Source: Pseudokineococcus lusitanus
GTDB lineage: Bacteria > Actinomycetota > Actinomycetes > Actinomycetales > Quadrisphaeraceae
Length of the DNA stretch: 64,000 bases
Assembly (NCBI RefSeq): GCF_003751265.1
Contig: NZ_RJKN01000003.1
Location: forward strand, 310,001 to 374,000
Reading direction: 5' to 3'
Below the pieces are notes generated by a model. The model was not told the DNA's origin, made no database searches, and saw nothing but the letters and a program-made list of their open reading frames with translations. Made by a program: the position numbers and the translations under genes. The number at the start of each line of letters is the position of its first letter. Within the stretch, counting starts at the first letter, position 1. Below are positions 20,102-30,606 of the stretch, piece after piece.

Positions 20102-21751
20102 TCAGCGGTCCCGGCGCACCGCGGCGAGCAGCTCGGGCCCCCGCCGGTCGACGAGCGCACCGCCGGCCCGGACGCCGGCGACCACCTGCACGGCCCCGCC
20201 GCCGAGGGCCAGGGCGAGCGCCACGACGGCCGCCGCCGGCTGCCACACGACGCCGAGCAGGGCCGCGACCAGCGCGGGGAGGGCCAGCACGCCGGTGCCG
20301 AGCAGGACGAGGGACTGGGCCAGCGCCCCCGGCAGCGCGGCGCCGCTCGGCGACCCGAAGGGGCTCTCGTCGGCGGCCTGCGCCGGGTAGGGCCGGACGG
20401 CGGACAGCACCGACGACACGGCCGTGCCGGCGAGCAGGAGGGCCACGGCGGAGGCGAGGGAGCCCGCCGCCCAGGCGGCCTCGGCGACGGGGCCGTCCGG
20501 GCCGGGGCCGCCCGCCCCCGCGGCGCGCCCGGCGGCGACGGCGGCCGCGGCCCCGCCCAGGGCGACGGCGGCCGTCGTCGGCAGCGCCCACAGCAGCTGG
20601 GCCAGCACCCGCCCGGCGCGGTCGTCGACGCCGCGGACGCCGACGGCGAGGTGGGACCAGAAGGCCGGCCCGTCGAGGGCGACGTCGTTGTGGAGGGCCG
20701 TGCCGAGGACGAGACCGGCGAGGGCGCCGGCCGTCCACAGCAGCGGCACCGGCAGGGCGCCGGCCACCGCGAGGGCGCCGAGGCCGAGCGGCAGGAGCAG
20801 CCCCCCGGCCGCGGCGACGAGGTACCGCGGGTCCCGCCGCCAGTACCGCAGGCACCGCGCCGCGACGGCCCAGCGGGCGCCGTCGGGCAGGTGCGGGCCC
20901 CGCCCGTGCCGCCCGGGGGCGCGCCCGGAGGGAGCCTCCGCGCCGCCCGCCCCGGCGCGCCCGGCGAGCCGCCGCCCGAGGACGGCGGTCCACCCGACGA
21001 GCAGCAGCGCGAGGACGGCGGCCGCGAGCCCCAGCCGGAGCGCCGCCGTCCCGGCCGCGCCGGCGGCCACGTCGGCGCCGACGGCCCAGGCGAGGCCGGG
21101 CGGCGTCCACGCGAGGACGTCCACGAGGGCGCCCGGCCGCGGCACCGTGACGCCGCGGGCCGTCACGGCCGCGAGGGCGGGGCCCGCCGCGACGAGCGAC
21201 AGGACGACGAGGACCGCGACGGCCTCCTGCGCCCGGCGGCGCGCGAGGACGACGGCGGCGGCCGCGGTGAGCAGGCGCCCGGCGGCCACCGCGGTGAGCA
21301 CGCCCAGCACGCCGCCGAGCAGCCCGGCCGCGACGGCGGGCAGGCCCGCGGCCGCCCCGCGCCCGGCCCACGGCAGGGCCGACCCGAGGCCCACGACGAG
21401 CGTGAGGACCCCGGGCACCCCCACGAGCGCCGCGAGGAGGAGGCCCACGACGAGCCGGCGCGGCTCGACCGGCAGGGTCGCGAACCGGGCCGGGTCGAGG
21501 GAGGGGTCGACGCCGAAGGCGACGACCGGCACGACCGTCCACGCGAGCACGAGCACGGCGCCGCCGACGACGACGACGCCCCGCGCGACGTCGGCCGGCG
21601 CGGCCGCGAGCGCGGCCAGCCCGACGACGACGCCCGCCGTGACGCCGAGCCCGTAGAGGCCGCCGAGGACGAGGACGACGACGCGCCAGCGGTCGCGGCG
21701 CAACGACGCCGCCCACAGCGCCAGGCGCAGCCTCAGGACGACCGCAACCAC
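20102..21751 (-). CDS. ABC-2 type transporter permease
   Basis: A hydrophobic protein of 549 residues with about twelve predicted helices, Ala/Leu/Val-rich, and a basic cytosolic loop near the middle (RRLAGRAGAGG then RAPGRHGRGP). No recognised substrate motif. The GTG at 21751 overlaps the last 19 bases of the ATPase gene, so the two are coupled and likely form one exporter. Its cargo cannot be deduced; similar actinobacterial pairs are uncharacterised. Confidence 0.85.
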   Translation of the reverse strand: MVAVVLRLRLALWAASLRRDRWRVVVLVLGGLYGLGVTAGVVVGLAALAAAPADVARGVVVVGGAVLVLAWTVVPVVAFGVDPSLDPARFATLPVEPRRLVVGLLLAALVGVPGVLTLVVGLGSALPWAGRGAAAGLPAVAAGLLGGVLGVLTAVAAGRLLTAAAAVVLARRRAQEAVAVLVVLSLVAAGPALAAVTARGVTVPRPGALVDVLAWTPPGLAWAVGADVAAGAAGTAALRLGLAAAVLALLLVGWTAVLGRRLAGRAGAGGAEAPSGRAPGRHGRGPHLPDGARWAVAARCLRYWRRDPRYLVAAAGGLLLPLGLGALAVAGALPVPLLWTAGALAGLVLGTALHNDVALDGPAFWSHLAVGVRGVDDRAGRVLAQLLWALPTTAAVALGGAAAAVAAGRAAGAGGPGPDGPVAEAAWAAGSLASAVALLLAGTAVSSVLSAVRPYPAQAADESPFGSPSGAALPGALAQSLVLLGTGVLALPALVAALLGVVWQPAAAVVALALALGGGAVQVVAGVRAGGALVDRRGPELLAAVRRDR

Positions 21752-22551
21752 GGCAGCCCTCCCCCGGGCGCCGCGCCGCCCGGTGCTCCCCCGGCGCCGG
21801 CGAGCTCGACGAACCGCTCCTCGAGCGTCCGGCCGCGCCGGACGTCGTCGAGCGCCCCGGCGGCGAGCACGCGCCCGTCGGCGACGACGGCGACGCGGTC
21901 GCACAGCCGCTCGACGAGCTCCATGACGTGGCTGGACAGGACGACGGTGCCGCCCCCGGCGACGAAGCCGTCGAGCAGCTCGCGGATGGCGCGGGCCGAC
22001 AGCGGGTCCACCGCCTCGAAGGGCTCGTCGAGGACGAGCAGCCGTGGGGCGTGGACGAGCGCGCAGGCGAGCGCCACCTTCTTCGTCATGCCCGCCGAGT
22101 AGTCGACGACGACGCCCTCCGCGGCGTCGGCGAGGCCGAGGGCGTCGAGCAGCTGCTGCGTGCGCTCCTCCGCCGTCGCCCGCGGCAGGCCGTGCAGGAG
22201 CGCCGTCGTCCGGACGAGCTCGCGCCCCGAGAGCCGGTCGAACAGGCGCAGCCCGTCGGGCAGCACGCCGAGCAGCCGCTTGGCCGCCACCGGCCCGCGG
22301 CGCGGGTCCGCCCAGACGTCGTGGCCGAGGACCCGGACCGTGCCCCCGTCCGGGCGGAGCAGGCCCGTGGCCATGGACAGGGTCGTCGTCTTGCCCGCAC
22401 CGTTGGGGCCCACGAGCCCGAGCACGGCGCCGGCGGGGACGACGAGGTCGACGCCGTCGACGACCGGCCGGCCGTCCGGGCGGCCGCCGAACCGCTTGAC
22501 GAGCCCCACGAGCTCGAGGGCGGGGACACGGTCCTGCTCCTCGCCCGGCAC
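21733..22551 (-). CDS. ABC transporter ATP-binding protein
   Basis: Nucleotide-binding subunit of a two-gene exporter. Walker A GPNGAGKTTT (about 49-58), Q-loop in LLGVLPDGLRLF, signature YSAGMTKKVALA (a variant of LSGGQ usual in ABC-2 exporters), Walker B LLVLDEPFEAVD and the switch His in SSHVMEL. 272 residues with a Gly/Pro-rich tail. The GTG at 22551 lies 6 bases after TAGCGT, so the transcript is probably leaderless. Confidence 0.93.
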   Translation of the reverse strand: MPGEEQDRVPALELVGLVKRFGGRPDGRPVVDGVDLVVPAGAVLGLVGPNGAGKTTTLSMATGLLRPDGGTVRVLGHDVWADPRRGPVAAKRLLGVLPDGLRLFDRLSGRELVRTTALLHGLPRATAEERTQQLLDALGLADAAEGVVVDYSAGMTKKVALACALVHAPRLLVLDEPFEAVDPLSARAIRELLDGFVAGGGTVVLSSHVMELVERLCDRVAVVADGRVLAAGALDDVRRGRTLEERFVELAGAGGAPGGAAPGGGLPWLRSS

Positions 22552-22557
22552 CCGGCG

Positions 22558-22563
22558 ACGCTA
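22558..22563 (-). promoter_or_regulatory. -10 element of leaderless ABC exporter transcript
   Basis: TAGCGT on the minus strand, 6 bases before the GTG at 22551. Confidence 0.55.
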
Positions 22564-22689
22564 GCGCCGAAGCCCTTCTCTTCGGCACCGCGGGGCCCGA
22601 GGTTCGGTGTCCGGGAGGGTTTCCACCCGCCCGAGCGACGCCGTCGACCGGGTGGCCCCTCCCGGCGTGACGGGGACGAAGGCCCGCCT

Positions 22690-22695
22690 TACATT
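22690..22695 (+). promoter_or_regulatory. -10 element of leaderless ferritin-like gene
   Basis: TACATT, 6 bases before the GTG at 22702. Confidence 0.6.
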
Positions 22696-22701
22696 TCCGC
22701 C

Positions 22702-23586
22702 GTGGCGCGCGCGACGATCACCCCCCAGCAGCTGAGGGACCACGTCCTCACCCTGGGCGAGAAGCACCCCCCGATCTCCCTCGACAGCGTGGACCGGACG
22801 GTCCACGACGCCGTCGGCGTGCGGGAGACCTTCGGGCCGGTCATCGGCTACCTCTCCCGCGTGGAGCTCGAGGTGGACCGCAACGTCCTCGAGCTGCTCA
22901 CGCTGCTCCCGGAGGTCGACGAGACGGACCGGCTCTTCTTCGCCGACGTCTGGCAGCCCCAGGAGATCCAGCACGGCCTCATCCTCGACCGGCTGCAGCA
23001 GGACCTCGGGATGGACCCCGCGGAGCCGAACACCACCGTCATCAGCCCCAAGGTCCGTGTGCTGGGCGCGCTCTCGCACCTGCGCCCGGTCCAGGAGGTG
23101 GCGCGGCTCCTCTACTACCTCACGGGCGCCGCGACCGAGCGATCCGCCGTCCTCGCCTACAACAAGCTCTCCGCCGGCCTCGAGGACATGGGCGAGCACG
23201 CCATCGCGCGCACCGTCGTCGCCCCCATCAAGCAGCAGGAGCCCGGCCACTTCGCCTACTACCGGCTCGCCGCGACCCAGATGGTGCAGGCCGGCGTCCT
23301 CAAGCCGTGGCAGGTCCGCCTCACCCAGGTCCTGCGCCGGCGCTCCTTCGCCCTCGTCGGCGTCAACAAGCCCGGCCAGGACGCCGACTACGGCCAGGTC
23401 GTCTCGACCCTCGGCCTCGAGGAGGACCTCGCCGGCTTCGCCCGCGACATCTCCCGCGTCGAGCGCGAGCTGCTGTGGGCGGGGCAGCGGGGCATGGAGG
23501 TGCCGGGGTACGTCCTCGCCGCCCTCAAGGACGCCGTGGGCGCCTACCGCGACCGCGTCGCGACGGGCGGGGCGGCGACCGCCTGA
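22702..23586 (+). CDS. ferritin-like diiron protein (acyl-ACP desaturase-like)
   Basis: A helical protein of 294 residues with the dimetal pattern of the ferritin-like fold: Glu57 (VELEVDR), E88xxH91 (EIQHG), Glu146 (ATERS) and E180xxH183 (EPGHF). The WQPQEIQHG stretch resembles the metal helix of plant-type stearoyl-ACP desaturases. An oxidase or desaturase role is inferred. There is no signal peptide, and no partner ferredoxin lies next to it. The GTG at 22702 sits 6 bases after a TACATT hexamer. A strong hairpin follows the stop. Confidence 0.8.
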   Translation: MARATITPQQLRDHVLTLGEKHPPISLDSVDRTVHDAVGVRETFGPVIGYLSRVELEVDRNVLELLTLLPEVDETDRLFFADVWQPQEIQHGLILDRLQQDLGMDPAEPNTTVISPKVRVLGALSHLRPVQEVARLLYYLTGAATERSAVLAYNKLSAGLEDMGEHAIARTVVAPIKQQEPGHFAYYRLAATQMVQAGVLKPWQVRLTQVLRRRSFALVGVNKPGQDADYGQVVSTLGLEEDLAGFARDISRVERELLWAGQRGMEVPGYVLAALKDAVGAYRDRVATGGAATA

Positions 23587-23611
23587 CGGCCCCGCCCCAC
23601 GGTGACGACGG

Positions 23612-23659
23612 AGGCTCTGCACGAGCGGCGGGATGGATCCCGTCCCCCGTGCAGAGCCT
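23612..23659 (+). terminator. terminator after the ferritin-like gene
   Basis: Arms AGGCTCTGCACG (23612-23623) and CGTGCAGAGCCT (23648-23659) pair perfectly over 12 bases. The loop holds a second small dyad CGGGAT/ATCCCG. It lies 26 bases after the stop. Confidence 0.8.
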
Positions 23660-24070
23660 CTCGTCGTCCGGGCCTGCGCGCCGGGCGACTGACCGTGGCA
23701 CCCGATCGGGGGTCGCCGCGTCCGGTCGGGTCCACGGTCGGCGTCGGGTGCGCTCTGGCACTGCCTCGGCGCCGTACGGCTGGGTCGCGCCGGGGTCGGA
23801 GCGCCGGCCTGACGTGCCGGCCGCGCACCCGGCGCCGTCCGCTCGTGCCCGCCCCGCCCCGCGCGCGGGGTGCCGCGTCGTGGTGGCCCCAAGGGCTCGG
23901 TGACCACCGCTCCGCGGCACTCGCCGGCCCCGCACGACTTTGCTGCCGACGTCGCACCGAGGGCCCCCTCATCGACGACTTCGCCGCCGACGTCGTCACC
24001 CGCGCCCGTTTCCCTCGACGTCGGCAGCGAAGTCGTCAGGAGCGGACCCTGGCGACGTCCCCGGGGGGCG
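23660..24070. other. gene-free spacer with 41-bp repeats
   Basis: Between the terminator and the ene-reductase stop. Its left part shows nothing convincing: open frames lack ribosome binding sites and recognisable products. Its right end holds the second array of the 41-bp repeat family. Confidence 0.6.
23934..24036. repeat. 41-bp-period repeat array, locus 2 (3 copies)
   Basis: Cores start at 23934, 23975 and 24016, exactly 41 bases apart. The first two read ACGACTTYGCYGCCGACGTCG; the third is the reverse complement form CGACGTCGGCAGCGAAGTCG. The linker GAGGGCCCCCTC resembles the linkers at 11799-11943. Core word GCGAAGTCG is shared with locus 1. Confidence 0.85.
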
Positions 24071-25147
<1,077 letters not shown>

Positions 25148-25215
25148 CTCGGCGCCAACCGCCGTCCCCGCCCGCGGCTTCCCCCGTCGTCCCGCCCGCC
25201 CGCGCGGACGACGGG

Positions 25216-27720
25216 TCAGGGCGTCGGCCGGTCTCCCGCGTCGTCGACCGCCGGCCGCCCGCCGCCGCGGCCCGCGGGGGTGCCGGCCGGCATCGCGTGG
25301 TGGACGCCGCCGTGGGGCCAGCGCCAGCCGCTGATCTCCTCCGGGTCCTCGCCGTGCTCGTAGGCGTGCTCGCGGGCACGGCGCCGGGCGTCCATGAGCC
25401 GCTGCCGGAGGGCGGCGTGCCGGGGCAGGAGGCCGGGCACGCGCTCGAGGACGTCCGCGGCCAGGCGGAAGCGGTCCATGTCGTTGGCGGACACCATGTC
25501 GAAGGGCGTCGTCGTCGTCCCCTCCTCGACGAAGCCGCGGACGTGGAAGCCGCCGTTGTTGGCCCGCCGGTAGGTGAGCCGGTGCACCAGCGCCGGGTAG
25601 CCGTGGAAGGCCATGACGACCGGCCGATCGCGGGTGAAGACGGCGTCGAACTCGGCGTCCGGCATGCCGTGCGGGTGCTCGCTGGCGCTCTGCAGCCGCA
25701 TGAGGTCGACGACGTTGACGAAGCGGACGCGCAGCCGGGGCAGGTGCGTCCGCAGGAGGTCGACCGCGGCGAGCGCCTCGAGCGTCGGCACGTCGCCCGC
25801 CGCCGCGACCACGACGTCGGGCTCCTCGCCCTCGTCCGAGCTCGCCCAGTCCCAGATGCCGAGGCCCCGGGCGCAGTGCTCGACGGCCTCCTGGACGGGC
25901 AGGTAGTCGTGGACCATCTGCTTGCCAGCGACGACGACGTTGACGTAGTGCTCGCTGCGCAGGACGTGGTCCATCGTCGACAGGAGCGTGTTGGCGTCCG
26001 GCGGCAGGTAGATCCGCGAGATCTCGGCCTTCTTGGTGGCCACGTGGTCGAGGAAGCCCGGGTCCTGGTGCGAGAAGCCGTTGTGGTCCTGGCGCCACAC
26101 GTGGCTCGACAGGAGGTAGTTGAGCGAGGGCAGCGGGTCCCGCCAGGGCAGCTGCCGGGTCACCTTCAACCACTTCGCGTGCTGGTTGAGCATGGAGTCG
26201 ACGATGTGGACGAAGGCCTCGTAGCTCGTGAGCACGCCGTGCCGCCCGGTCAGCAGGTAGCCCTCGAGCCAGCCCTGGACGAGGTGCTCGCTGAGGACCT
26301 CCATGACGCGGCCGGACGGGCGCATCCGGTCGTCGTCCGGGTCGCCCTTGCCGGCCCACGCCCGCCCGACCGCCTCGACGACGGCCTGCAGCCGGTTGCT
26401 GGCCACCTCGTCGGGGCCGAAGAGCCGGAAGGTCGTCGGGTTGTCGACGGCGACGCGGGCCAGCCAGTCGCCGAGCACCGTGGTCGGCGAGTGCATCGTC
26501 TCGCCCGGGCCGCGGACCTCCACGGCGTGGTCGCGGAAGTCCGCCAGGCGCAGCGGCCGCGACACGGACCCGCCGTTCGTCCGCGGGTTGGCGCTCATGG
26601 GCCGCCGGGGCACGAGGTCCAGGAGGTCCTGCTGCGGCCGGCCGTCGGCGTCGAAGAGCTCCTCGGGCCGGTAGGAGCGCATCCACTCCTCGAGACGTCG
26701 GCGGTTCTCGTCGTCGCCGCGCACCTCGCTGATCGGCACCTGGTGGGCGCGCCAGGTGCCCTCGACCCGCTCGCCGTCGACCTCCGCCGGCCCGGTCCAG
26801 CCCTTCGGCGTCCGCAGGACGAGCAGCGGCCACCGGGGGACGTCGTCCGTGCCGACGACCTCGTGGTCGTCGTCCCCCGCCCGCCCGCGGGCCCGCGCCT
26901 GGATGGCCGCGATGCCGTCGAGGCAGCCGTCGAGCGCCGCGGCCAGCCGGCGGTGGACGTCGGCGGACGTCTCGCCCTCGTGCGGCCCCTCGACGACGAC
27001 GGGCGCGTAGCCGCGCCCGCCGAGGTGGGCCACGAGGTCGTCGTCGGAGAGCCGGGCCACCGTCGTCGGGTTGGCGATCTTCCAGCCGTTGAGGTGCAGC
27101 ACCGGCAGGACCGCGCCGTCGCGGGCGGCGTCGACGAAGGCCACCGACTGCCACGAGCCCGCGAGCGGCCCCGTCTCCGCCTCCCCGTCCCCGACGACGC
27201 AGAAGACGACGAGCCCCGGGTCGTCGAAGGCGGCCCCGTGCGCGTGGGCGAGGGAGTAGCCCAGCTCGCCGCCCTCGTGGATCGACCCGGGCACGTCCGC
27301 GGCGACGTGGCTGGGGATGCCGCCGGGGAAGCTGAACTGCCGGAACAGCTTCCCCATGCCGGCCGCGTCGCGGGAGACGTCGGGGTAGACGTCGGTCCAC
27401 GTGCCCTCGAGCCAGGTGCTCGCCACCACCGCCGGTCCGCCGTGCCCGGGGCCGGTGACGAAGATCGCCTCGAGGTCCCGCTCCCGCACGCAGCGGCTCG
27501 CGTGGGCCCACAGGAGGTTGAGGCCCGGCGTCGTGCCCCAGTGGCCGAGCAGGCGGGGCTTCGTGCTCGCCGCGGCCAGCGGCCGGGTCAGGAGCGGGTC
27601 GTCGCCCATGAGGTAGATCTGCCCGACCGCGAGGTAGTTGGCGGCCCGCCACCAGCGGTCCAGCCCCTCCACCTCGGCGTCGTCCAGCTGCCGCGTGCTC
27701 GCCTGCGTCGTCACCACCAC
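25216..27720 (-). CDS. xfp: xylulose-5-phosphate/fructose-6-phosphate phosphoketolase
   Basis: TPP enzyme splitting xylulose-5-P or fructose-6-P with phosphate to acetyl phosphate. 834 residues, usual length. The TPP-binding motif is [17 protein letters not shown], with [15 protein letters not shown] near the start and [12 protein letters not shown] after it. Three consecutive GTG codons (27720, 27717, 27714) are possible starts; none has a good ribosome binding site. An acetate kinase or phosphotransacetylase is not visible in the window. It is transcribed away from the FdhA-type gene. Confidence 0.93.
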   Translation of the reverse strand: MVVTTQASTRQLDDAEVEGLDRWWRAANYLAVGQIYLMGDDPLLTRPLAAASTKPRLLGHWGTTPGLNLLWAHASRCVRERDLEAIFVTGPGHGGPAVVASTWLEGTWTDVYPDVSRDAAGMGKLFRQFSFPGGIPSHVAADVPGSIHEGGELGYSLAHAHGAAFDDPGLVVFCVVGDGEAETGPLAGSWQSVAFVDAARDGAVLPVLHLNGWKIANPTTVARLSDDDLVAHLGGRGYAPVVVEGPHEGETSADVHRRLAAALDGCLDGIAAIQARARGRAGDDDHEVVGTDDVPRWPLLVLRTPKGWTGPAEVDGERVEGTWRAHQVPISEVRGDDENRRRLEEWMRSYRPEELFDADGRPQQDLLDLVPRRPMSANPRTNGGSVSRPLRLADFRDHAVEVRGPGETMHSPTTVLGDWLARVAVDNPTTFRLFGPDEVASNRLQAVVEAVGRAWAGKGDPDDDRMRPSGRVMEVLSEHLVQGWLEGYLLTGRHGVLTSYEAFVHIVDSMLNQHAKWLKVTRQLPWRDPLPSLNYLLSSHVWRQDHNGFSHQDPGFLDHVATKKAEISRIYLPPDANTLLSTMDHVLRSEHYVNVVVAGKQMVHDYLPVQEAVEHCARGLGIWDWASSDEGEEPDVVVAAAGDVPTLEALAAVDLLRTHLPRLRVRFVNVVDLMRLQSASEHPHGMPDAEFDAVFTRDRPVVMAFHGYPALVHRLTYRRANNGGFHVRGFVEEGTTTTPFDMVSANDMDRFRLAADVLERVPGLLPRHAALRQRLMDARRRAREHAYEHGEDPEEISGWRWPHGGVHHAMPAGTPAGRGGGRPAVDDAGDRPTP

Positions 27721-27851
27721 GGGCCCAGCGTGGGGGCGCGGGCAGCGCAGCACCCGTCGAGGTGCGCCCCGCGCCCGCGCCCCGCACGGTGGGAGAGCAG
27801 GTCGGACCTCGAGCCAGCAGGGGCCGACGGCACCAGTCAACGGAGGACCAC

Positions 27852-28982
27852 GTGCGAGCACTTGTCTACAACGGGCCGAAGGACGTCGCGGTCGTCGACG
27901 TCCCCGACGCGAGGGTCGAGGCGCCGACGGACGCCGTCGTCCGCATCACGACGACCAACATCTGCGGCTCCGACCTCCACATGTACGAGGGTCGGACCGA
28001 CATCGAGACCGGCCGGATCTTCGGGCACGAGAACATGGGCGTGGTGGAGGAGGTCGGCTCCGGCGTCACGCGCCTGAAGAAGGGCGACCGCGTCTCGCTC
28101 CCCTTCAACATCGCCTGCGGCCACTGCCGCAACTGCATGCGCGGGCGCACCGCCTTCTGCCTCGAGACCAACCCCGGGACGGCCGGCGCGGCGTACGGCT
28201 TCGCCGACATGGGGCCCTACCAGGGCGGCCAGGCGGAGTACCTCCGGGTGCCCTTCGCCGACTTCAACGCGCTGCACCTGCCCCAGGGCACGGAGCACGA
28301 GAACGACTTCACGATGCTGTCGGACATCTTCCCGACCGGCTGGCACGGCGTGGAGCTGTCGGGCATGGAGCCCGGCGACTCCGTCGTCGTCATGGGCGCC
28401 GGTCCCGTCGGCCTCATGGCCGCGCTGTCGGCGCAGGTGCGCGGCGCGAGCGTCGTCTACGTGGTCGACCGGGCGCCGGACCGCCTGGCCCTGGCGGAGA
28501 AGATGGGCGCCGTCGCGGTCGACGACAGCAAGGGCGACCCGGTCGAGCAGATCATGGAGCTCACCGACGGCGTCGGCACCGACCGCGGCGTCGAGGCCGT
28601 GGGCTGGCAGGCCCACGACCACACGGGGGTCGAGAAGCCGGGCACGACGATCGAGACGCTCGTCCAGTCGGTCCGGGCCACCGGCGGCATCGGCGTCGTG
28701 GGCGTCTTCGTGCCGGAGGACCCGGGCGCGGCCACCGAGGAGGCCAAGGAGGGGCGCTTCGCGTTCCCCTACGGCGACTTCTGGTTCAAGGGGCTGTCCA
28801 TGGCCACGGGCCAGGCGAACGTCAAGGCCTACAACCGGCAGCTGCGCGACCTCATCATCACCGGCAAGGCCTCCCCCGGCAGCATCGTCAGCCACGAGCT
28901 CGGCCTCGCCGACGCCGTGGACGCCTACAAGAACTTCGACGAGCGCGTCGACGGCTGGACCAAGGTCCTGCTCCACCCGTGA
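27852..28982 (+). CDS. zinc-dependent dehydrogenase, glutathione-independent formaldehyde dehydrogenase type
   Basis: Medium-chain dehydrogenase of 376 residues. Catalytic zinc ligands are Cys38 (ICGSDLH) and His59-Glu60 (GHEN); structural zinc cysteines are 89, 92, 95 and 103 ([15 protein letters not shown]). The NAD loop is [10 protein letters not shown]. The inserted loop and the ending [16 protein letters not shown] match the FdhA branch, which oxidises formaldehyde or other aldehydes without free glutathione. The substrate is inferred. GTG at 27852 follows GGAGG by 5 bases. Confidence 0.88.
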   Translation: MRALVYNGPKDVAVVDVPDARVEAPTDAVVRITTTNICGSDLHMYEGRTDIETGRIFGHENMGVVEEVGSGVTRLKKGDRVSLPFNIACGHCRNCMRGRTAFCLETNPGTAGAAYGFADMGPYQGGQAEYLRVPFADFNALHLPQGTEHENDFTMLSDIFPTGWHGVELSGMEPGDSVVVMGAGPVGLMAALSAQVRGASVVYVVDRAPDRLALAEKMGAVAVDDSKGDPVEQIMELTDGVGTDRGVEAVGWQAHDHTGVEKPGTTIETLVQSVRATGGIGVVGVFVPEDPGAATEEAKEGRFAFPYGDFWFKGLSMATGQANVKAYNRQLRDLIITGKASPGSIVSHELGLADAVDAYKNFDERVDGWTKVLLHP

Positions 28983-30307
28983 CCACGACGACGCCCGACG
29001 AGCCCACGCGGCTCCGGCGCGGCGTCACCGGGCCCCTGCTCCTGGTCTTCGTCCTCGGGGACGTGCTGGGGGCAGGGGTCTACGCGCTCGTCGGGGTCAT
29101 CGGCGCGCAGGTCGGCGGGGCCGTCTGGCTCCCGCTGCTCCTCGCGCTCGGGATGGCCCTGCTGACGGCCGCCTCCTACGCGGAGCTCGTGACGAAGTAC
29201 CCGCGGGCCGGGGGCGCGGCCGTCTTCGCCCAGCGCGCCTTCGGCCGGCCCGCCGTCTCCTTCGTCGTCGGGTGGTCGATGCTCGCGGCCGGCGTGACGA
29301 GCGCCGCCGGGCTGGCCGTGGCCTTCGGCGGCGACTACCTCGCACCCTTCCTCGACGCCCCGCCCGTGCTCGTCGCCGTCCTCTTCCTCCTCGTCGTGGC
29401 GCTCGTCAACGCCCGCGGCATCAAGGAGTCCCTGGGTGCGAACGTCGCCATGACGGTCGTCGAGGTGGGCGGCCTCGTCCTCGTCGTCGTGCTCGGCGCC
29501 GTCGTGCTCGGCCGGGGCGACGGCGACCCCGGCCGCGCGCTCGAGCTGCGGCCGGACGTCTCGCCGTGGGCCGCGGTCCTCGGGGCGGCGCTCGTCGCCT
29601 TCTACTCCTTCGTCGGCTTCGAGACCTCGGCCAACCTCGCCGAGGAGGTCAAGGACGTCCGGCGGGTCTACCCGCGGGCGCTCTTCGGCTCCCTCCTCGT
29701 CGCCGGCGTCGTCTACCTGCTGGTGGCCGTGTCGGCCGTGGCCGTCCTGCCGCCCGACGAGCTCGGCGAGACGACGGGGCCGCTGCTCGCCGTCGTCGAG
29801 CGGGCCGACGCCGGGGTGCCCTCGTGGCTCTTCGCCGCCGTCGCCCTCGTGGCGGTCGCCAACGGCGCGCTGCTCACCATGATCATGGCGAGCCGGCTGA
29901 CGTACGGCATGGCGCAGGAAGGGCTGCTGCCCGCGGTGCTGGGGCGCACGCTGCCCGGGCGCCGCACGCCGTGGGTGGCCATCGTGGTGACCACCGCGGC
30001 GGCCGTGGTCCTCACCCTCGTCGGCAGCCTCGAGACGCTGGCGAGCACCGTGGTGCTCCTGCTGCTCGTGGTGTTCGTCAGCACCAACCTGGCGGTGCTC
30101 GTCCTGCGACGGGACGCCGTGCCGCACGAGCACTTCCGGGCGCCGACCGCCCTGCCGGTCCTCGCGCTCGTCTCCTGCGCCGTGCTCCTCACGCAGCAGC
30201 CGGCGCAGAACTGGCTCATCGGCGGCGCGCTCGTCGCCCTCGGCGTCGTCGTCCACCTGCTGACGCGCTCGCGGAGCGGGCGGAGCGCCCCTTCCCGCGC
30301 GTCCTGA
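28979..30307 (+). CDS. APC superfamily amino-acid permease
   Basis: Twelve predicted helices in 442 residues. The N-terminal motif GPLLLVFVLGDVLGAGVYAL is the APC glycine-rich TM1. TM6 contains FYSFVGFETSANLAEEVKD, the conserved APC region. The GTG at 28979 overlaps the dehydrogenase stop (GTGA), so the two are coupled, which links uptake or export of a small solute to the dehydrogenase. Substrate unknown; the coupling makes an amino compound metabolised to an aldehyde one option, but this is speculation. Confidence 0.9.
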   Translation: MTTTTPDEPTRLRRGVTGPLLLVFVLGDVLGAGVYALVGVIGAQVGGAVWLPLLLALGMALLTAASYAELVTKYPRAGGAAVFAQRAFGRPAVSFVVGWSMLAAGVTSAAGLAVAFGGDYLAPFLDAPPVLVAVLFLLVVALVNARGIKESLGANVAMTVVEVGGLVLVVVLGAVVLGRGDGDPGRALELRPDVSPWAAVLGAALVAFYSFVGFETSANLAEEVKDVRRVYPRALFGSLLVAGVVYLLVAVSAVAVLPPDELGETTGPLLAVVERADAGVPSWLFAAVALVAVANGALLTMIMASRLTYGMAQEGLLPAVLGRTLPGRRTPWVAIVVTTAAAVVLTLVGSLETLASTVVLLLLVVFVSTNLAVLVLRRDAVPHEHFRAPTALPVLALVSCAVLLTQQPAQNWLIGGALVALGVVVHLLTRSRSGRSAPSRAS

Positions 30308-30311
30308 GCGC

Positions 30312-30351
30312 CCACCCGGCGGGCGCGTCGGACGGCGCGCCCGCAGGGTGG
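30312..30351 (+). terminator. terminator after the permease
   Basis: Long imperfect hairpin, CCACCC with GCGGGCGCG on one arm and CGCGCCCGC with GGGTGG on the other, one G-A mismatch, 8-base loop. It starts 5 bases after the stop. Confidence 0.65.
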
Positions 30352-30393
30352 CCGCATGGCACCCGCCCCGTCCCCCGCCGTCCGGACCGCCCC

Positions 30394-30585
30394 GTGAGCC
30401 GCGACCTGGTGCTGACCGTCGTCGGCGCCGTCCTCGTGGCCCTCGGCGTCCTCTTCACGCTGCAGGGCGTCGGCCTCGTGGGGGGCAGCCCCATGACCGG
30501 CGACCCCTTCTGGGCGGCGGCCGGCCCGGTCATCGCCCTCGTCGGGCTGTACCTCGCCGTCGTCCGGCGGGTGGGGCGCCGCTGA
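30394..30585 (+). CDS. small two-helix membrane protein
   Basis: 63 residues: VSRDLVLTVVGAVLVALGVL forms the first hydrophobic helix, then QGVGLVGGSPMTGDPFW, then a second helix (about 40-57) and a basic end VRRVGRR. Such small proteins occur widely in actinobacteria and are unstudied. GTG start at 30394. It converges on rnz with a 21-base gap. Confidence 0.7.
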   Translation: MSRDLVLTVVGAVLVALGVLFTLQGVGLVGGSPMTGDPFWAAAGPVIALVGLYLAVVRRVGRR

Positions 30586-30606
30586 ACGACGCCGCCGGCG
30601 CCAGGG

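Noticed and set aside
23660-23933. Possible gene in the spacer after the ferritin-like gene
   Set aside because: Open frames on both strands lack ribosome binding sites, leaderless promoters and any recognisable sequence.
28979-30307. Fusion of dehydrogenase and permease into one protein
   Set aside because: A separate permease frame with its own GTG begins 4 bases before the dehydrogenase stop; this is stop-start coupling, not a fusion.
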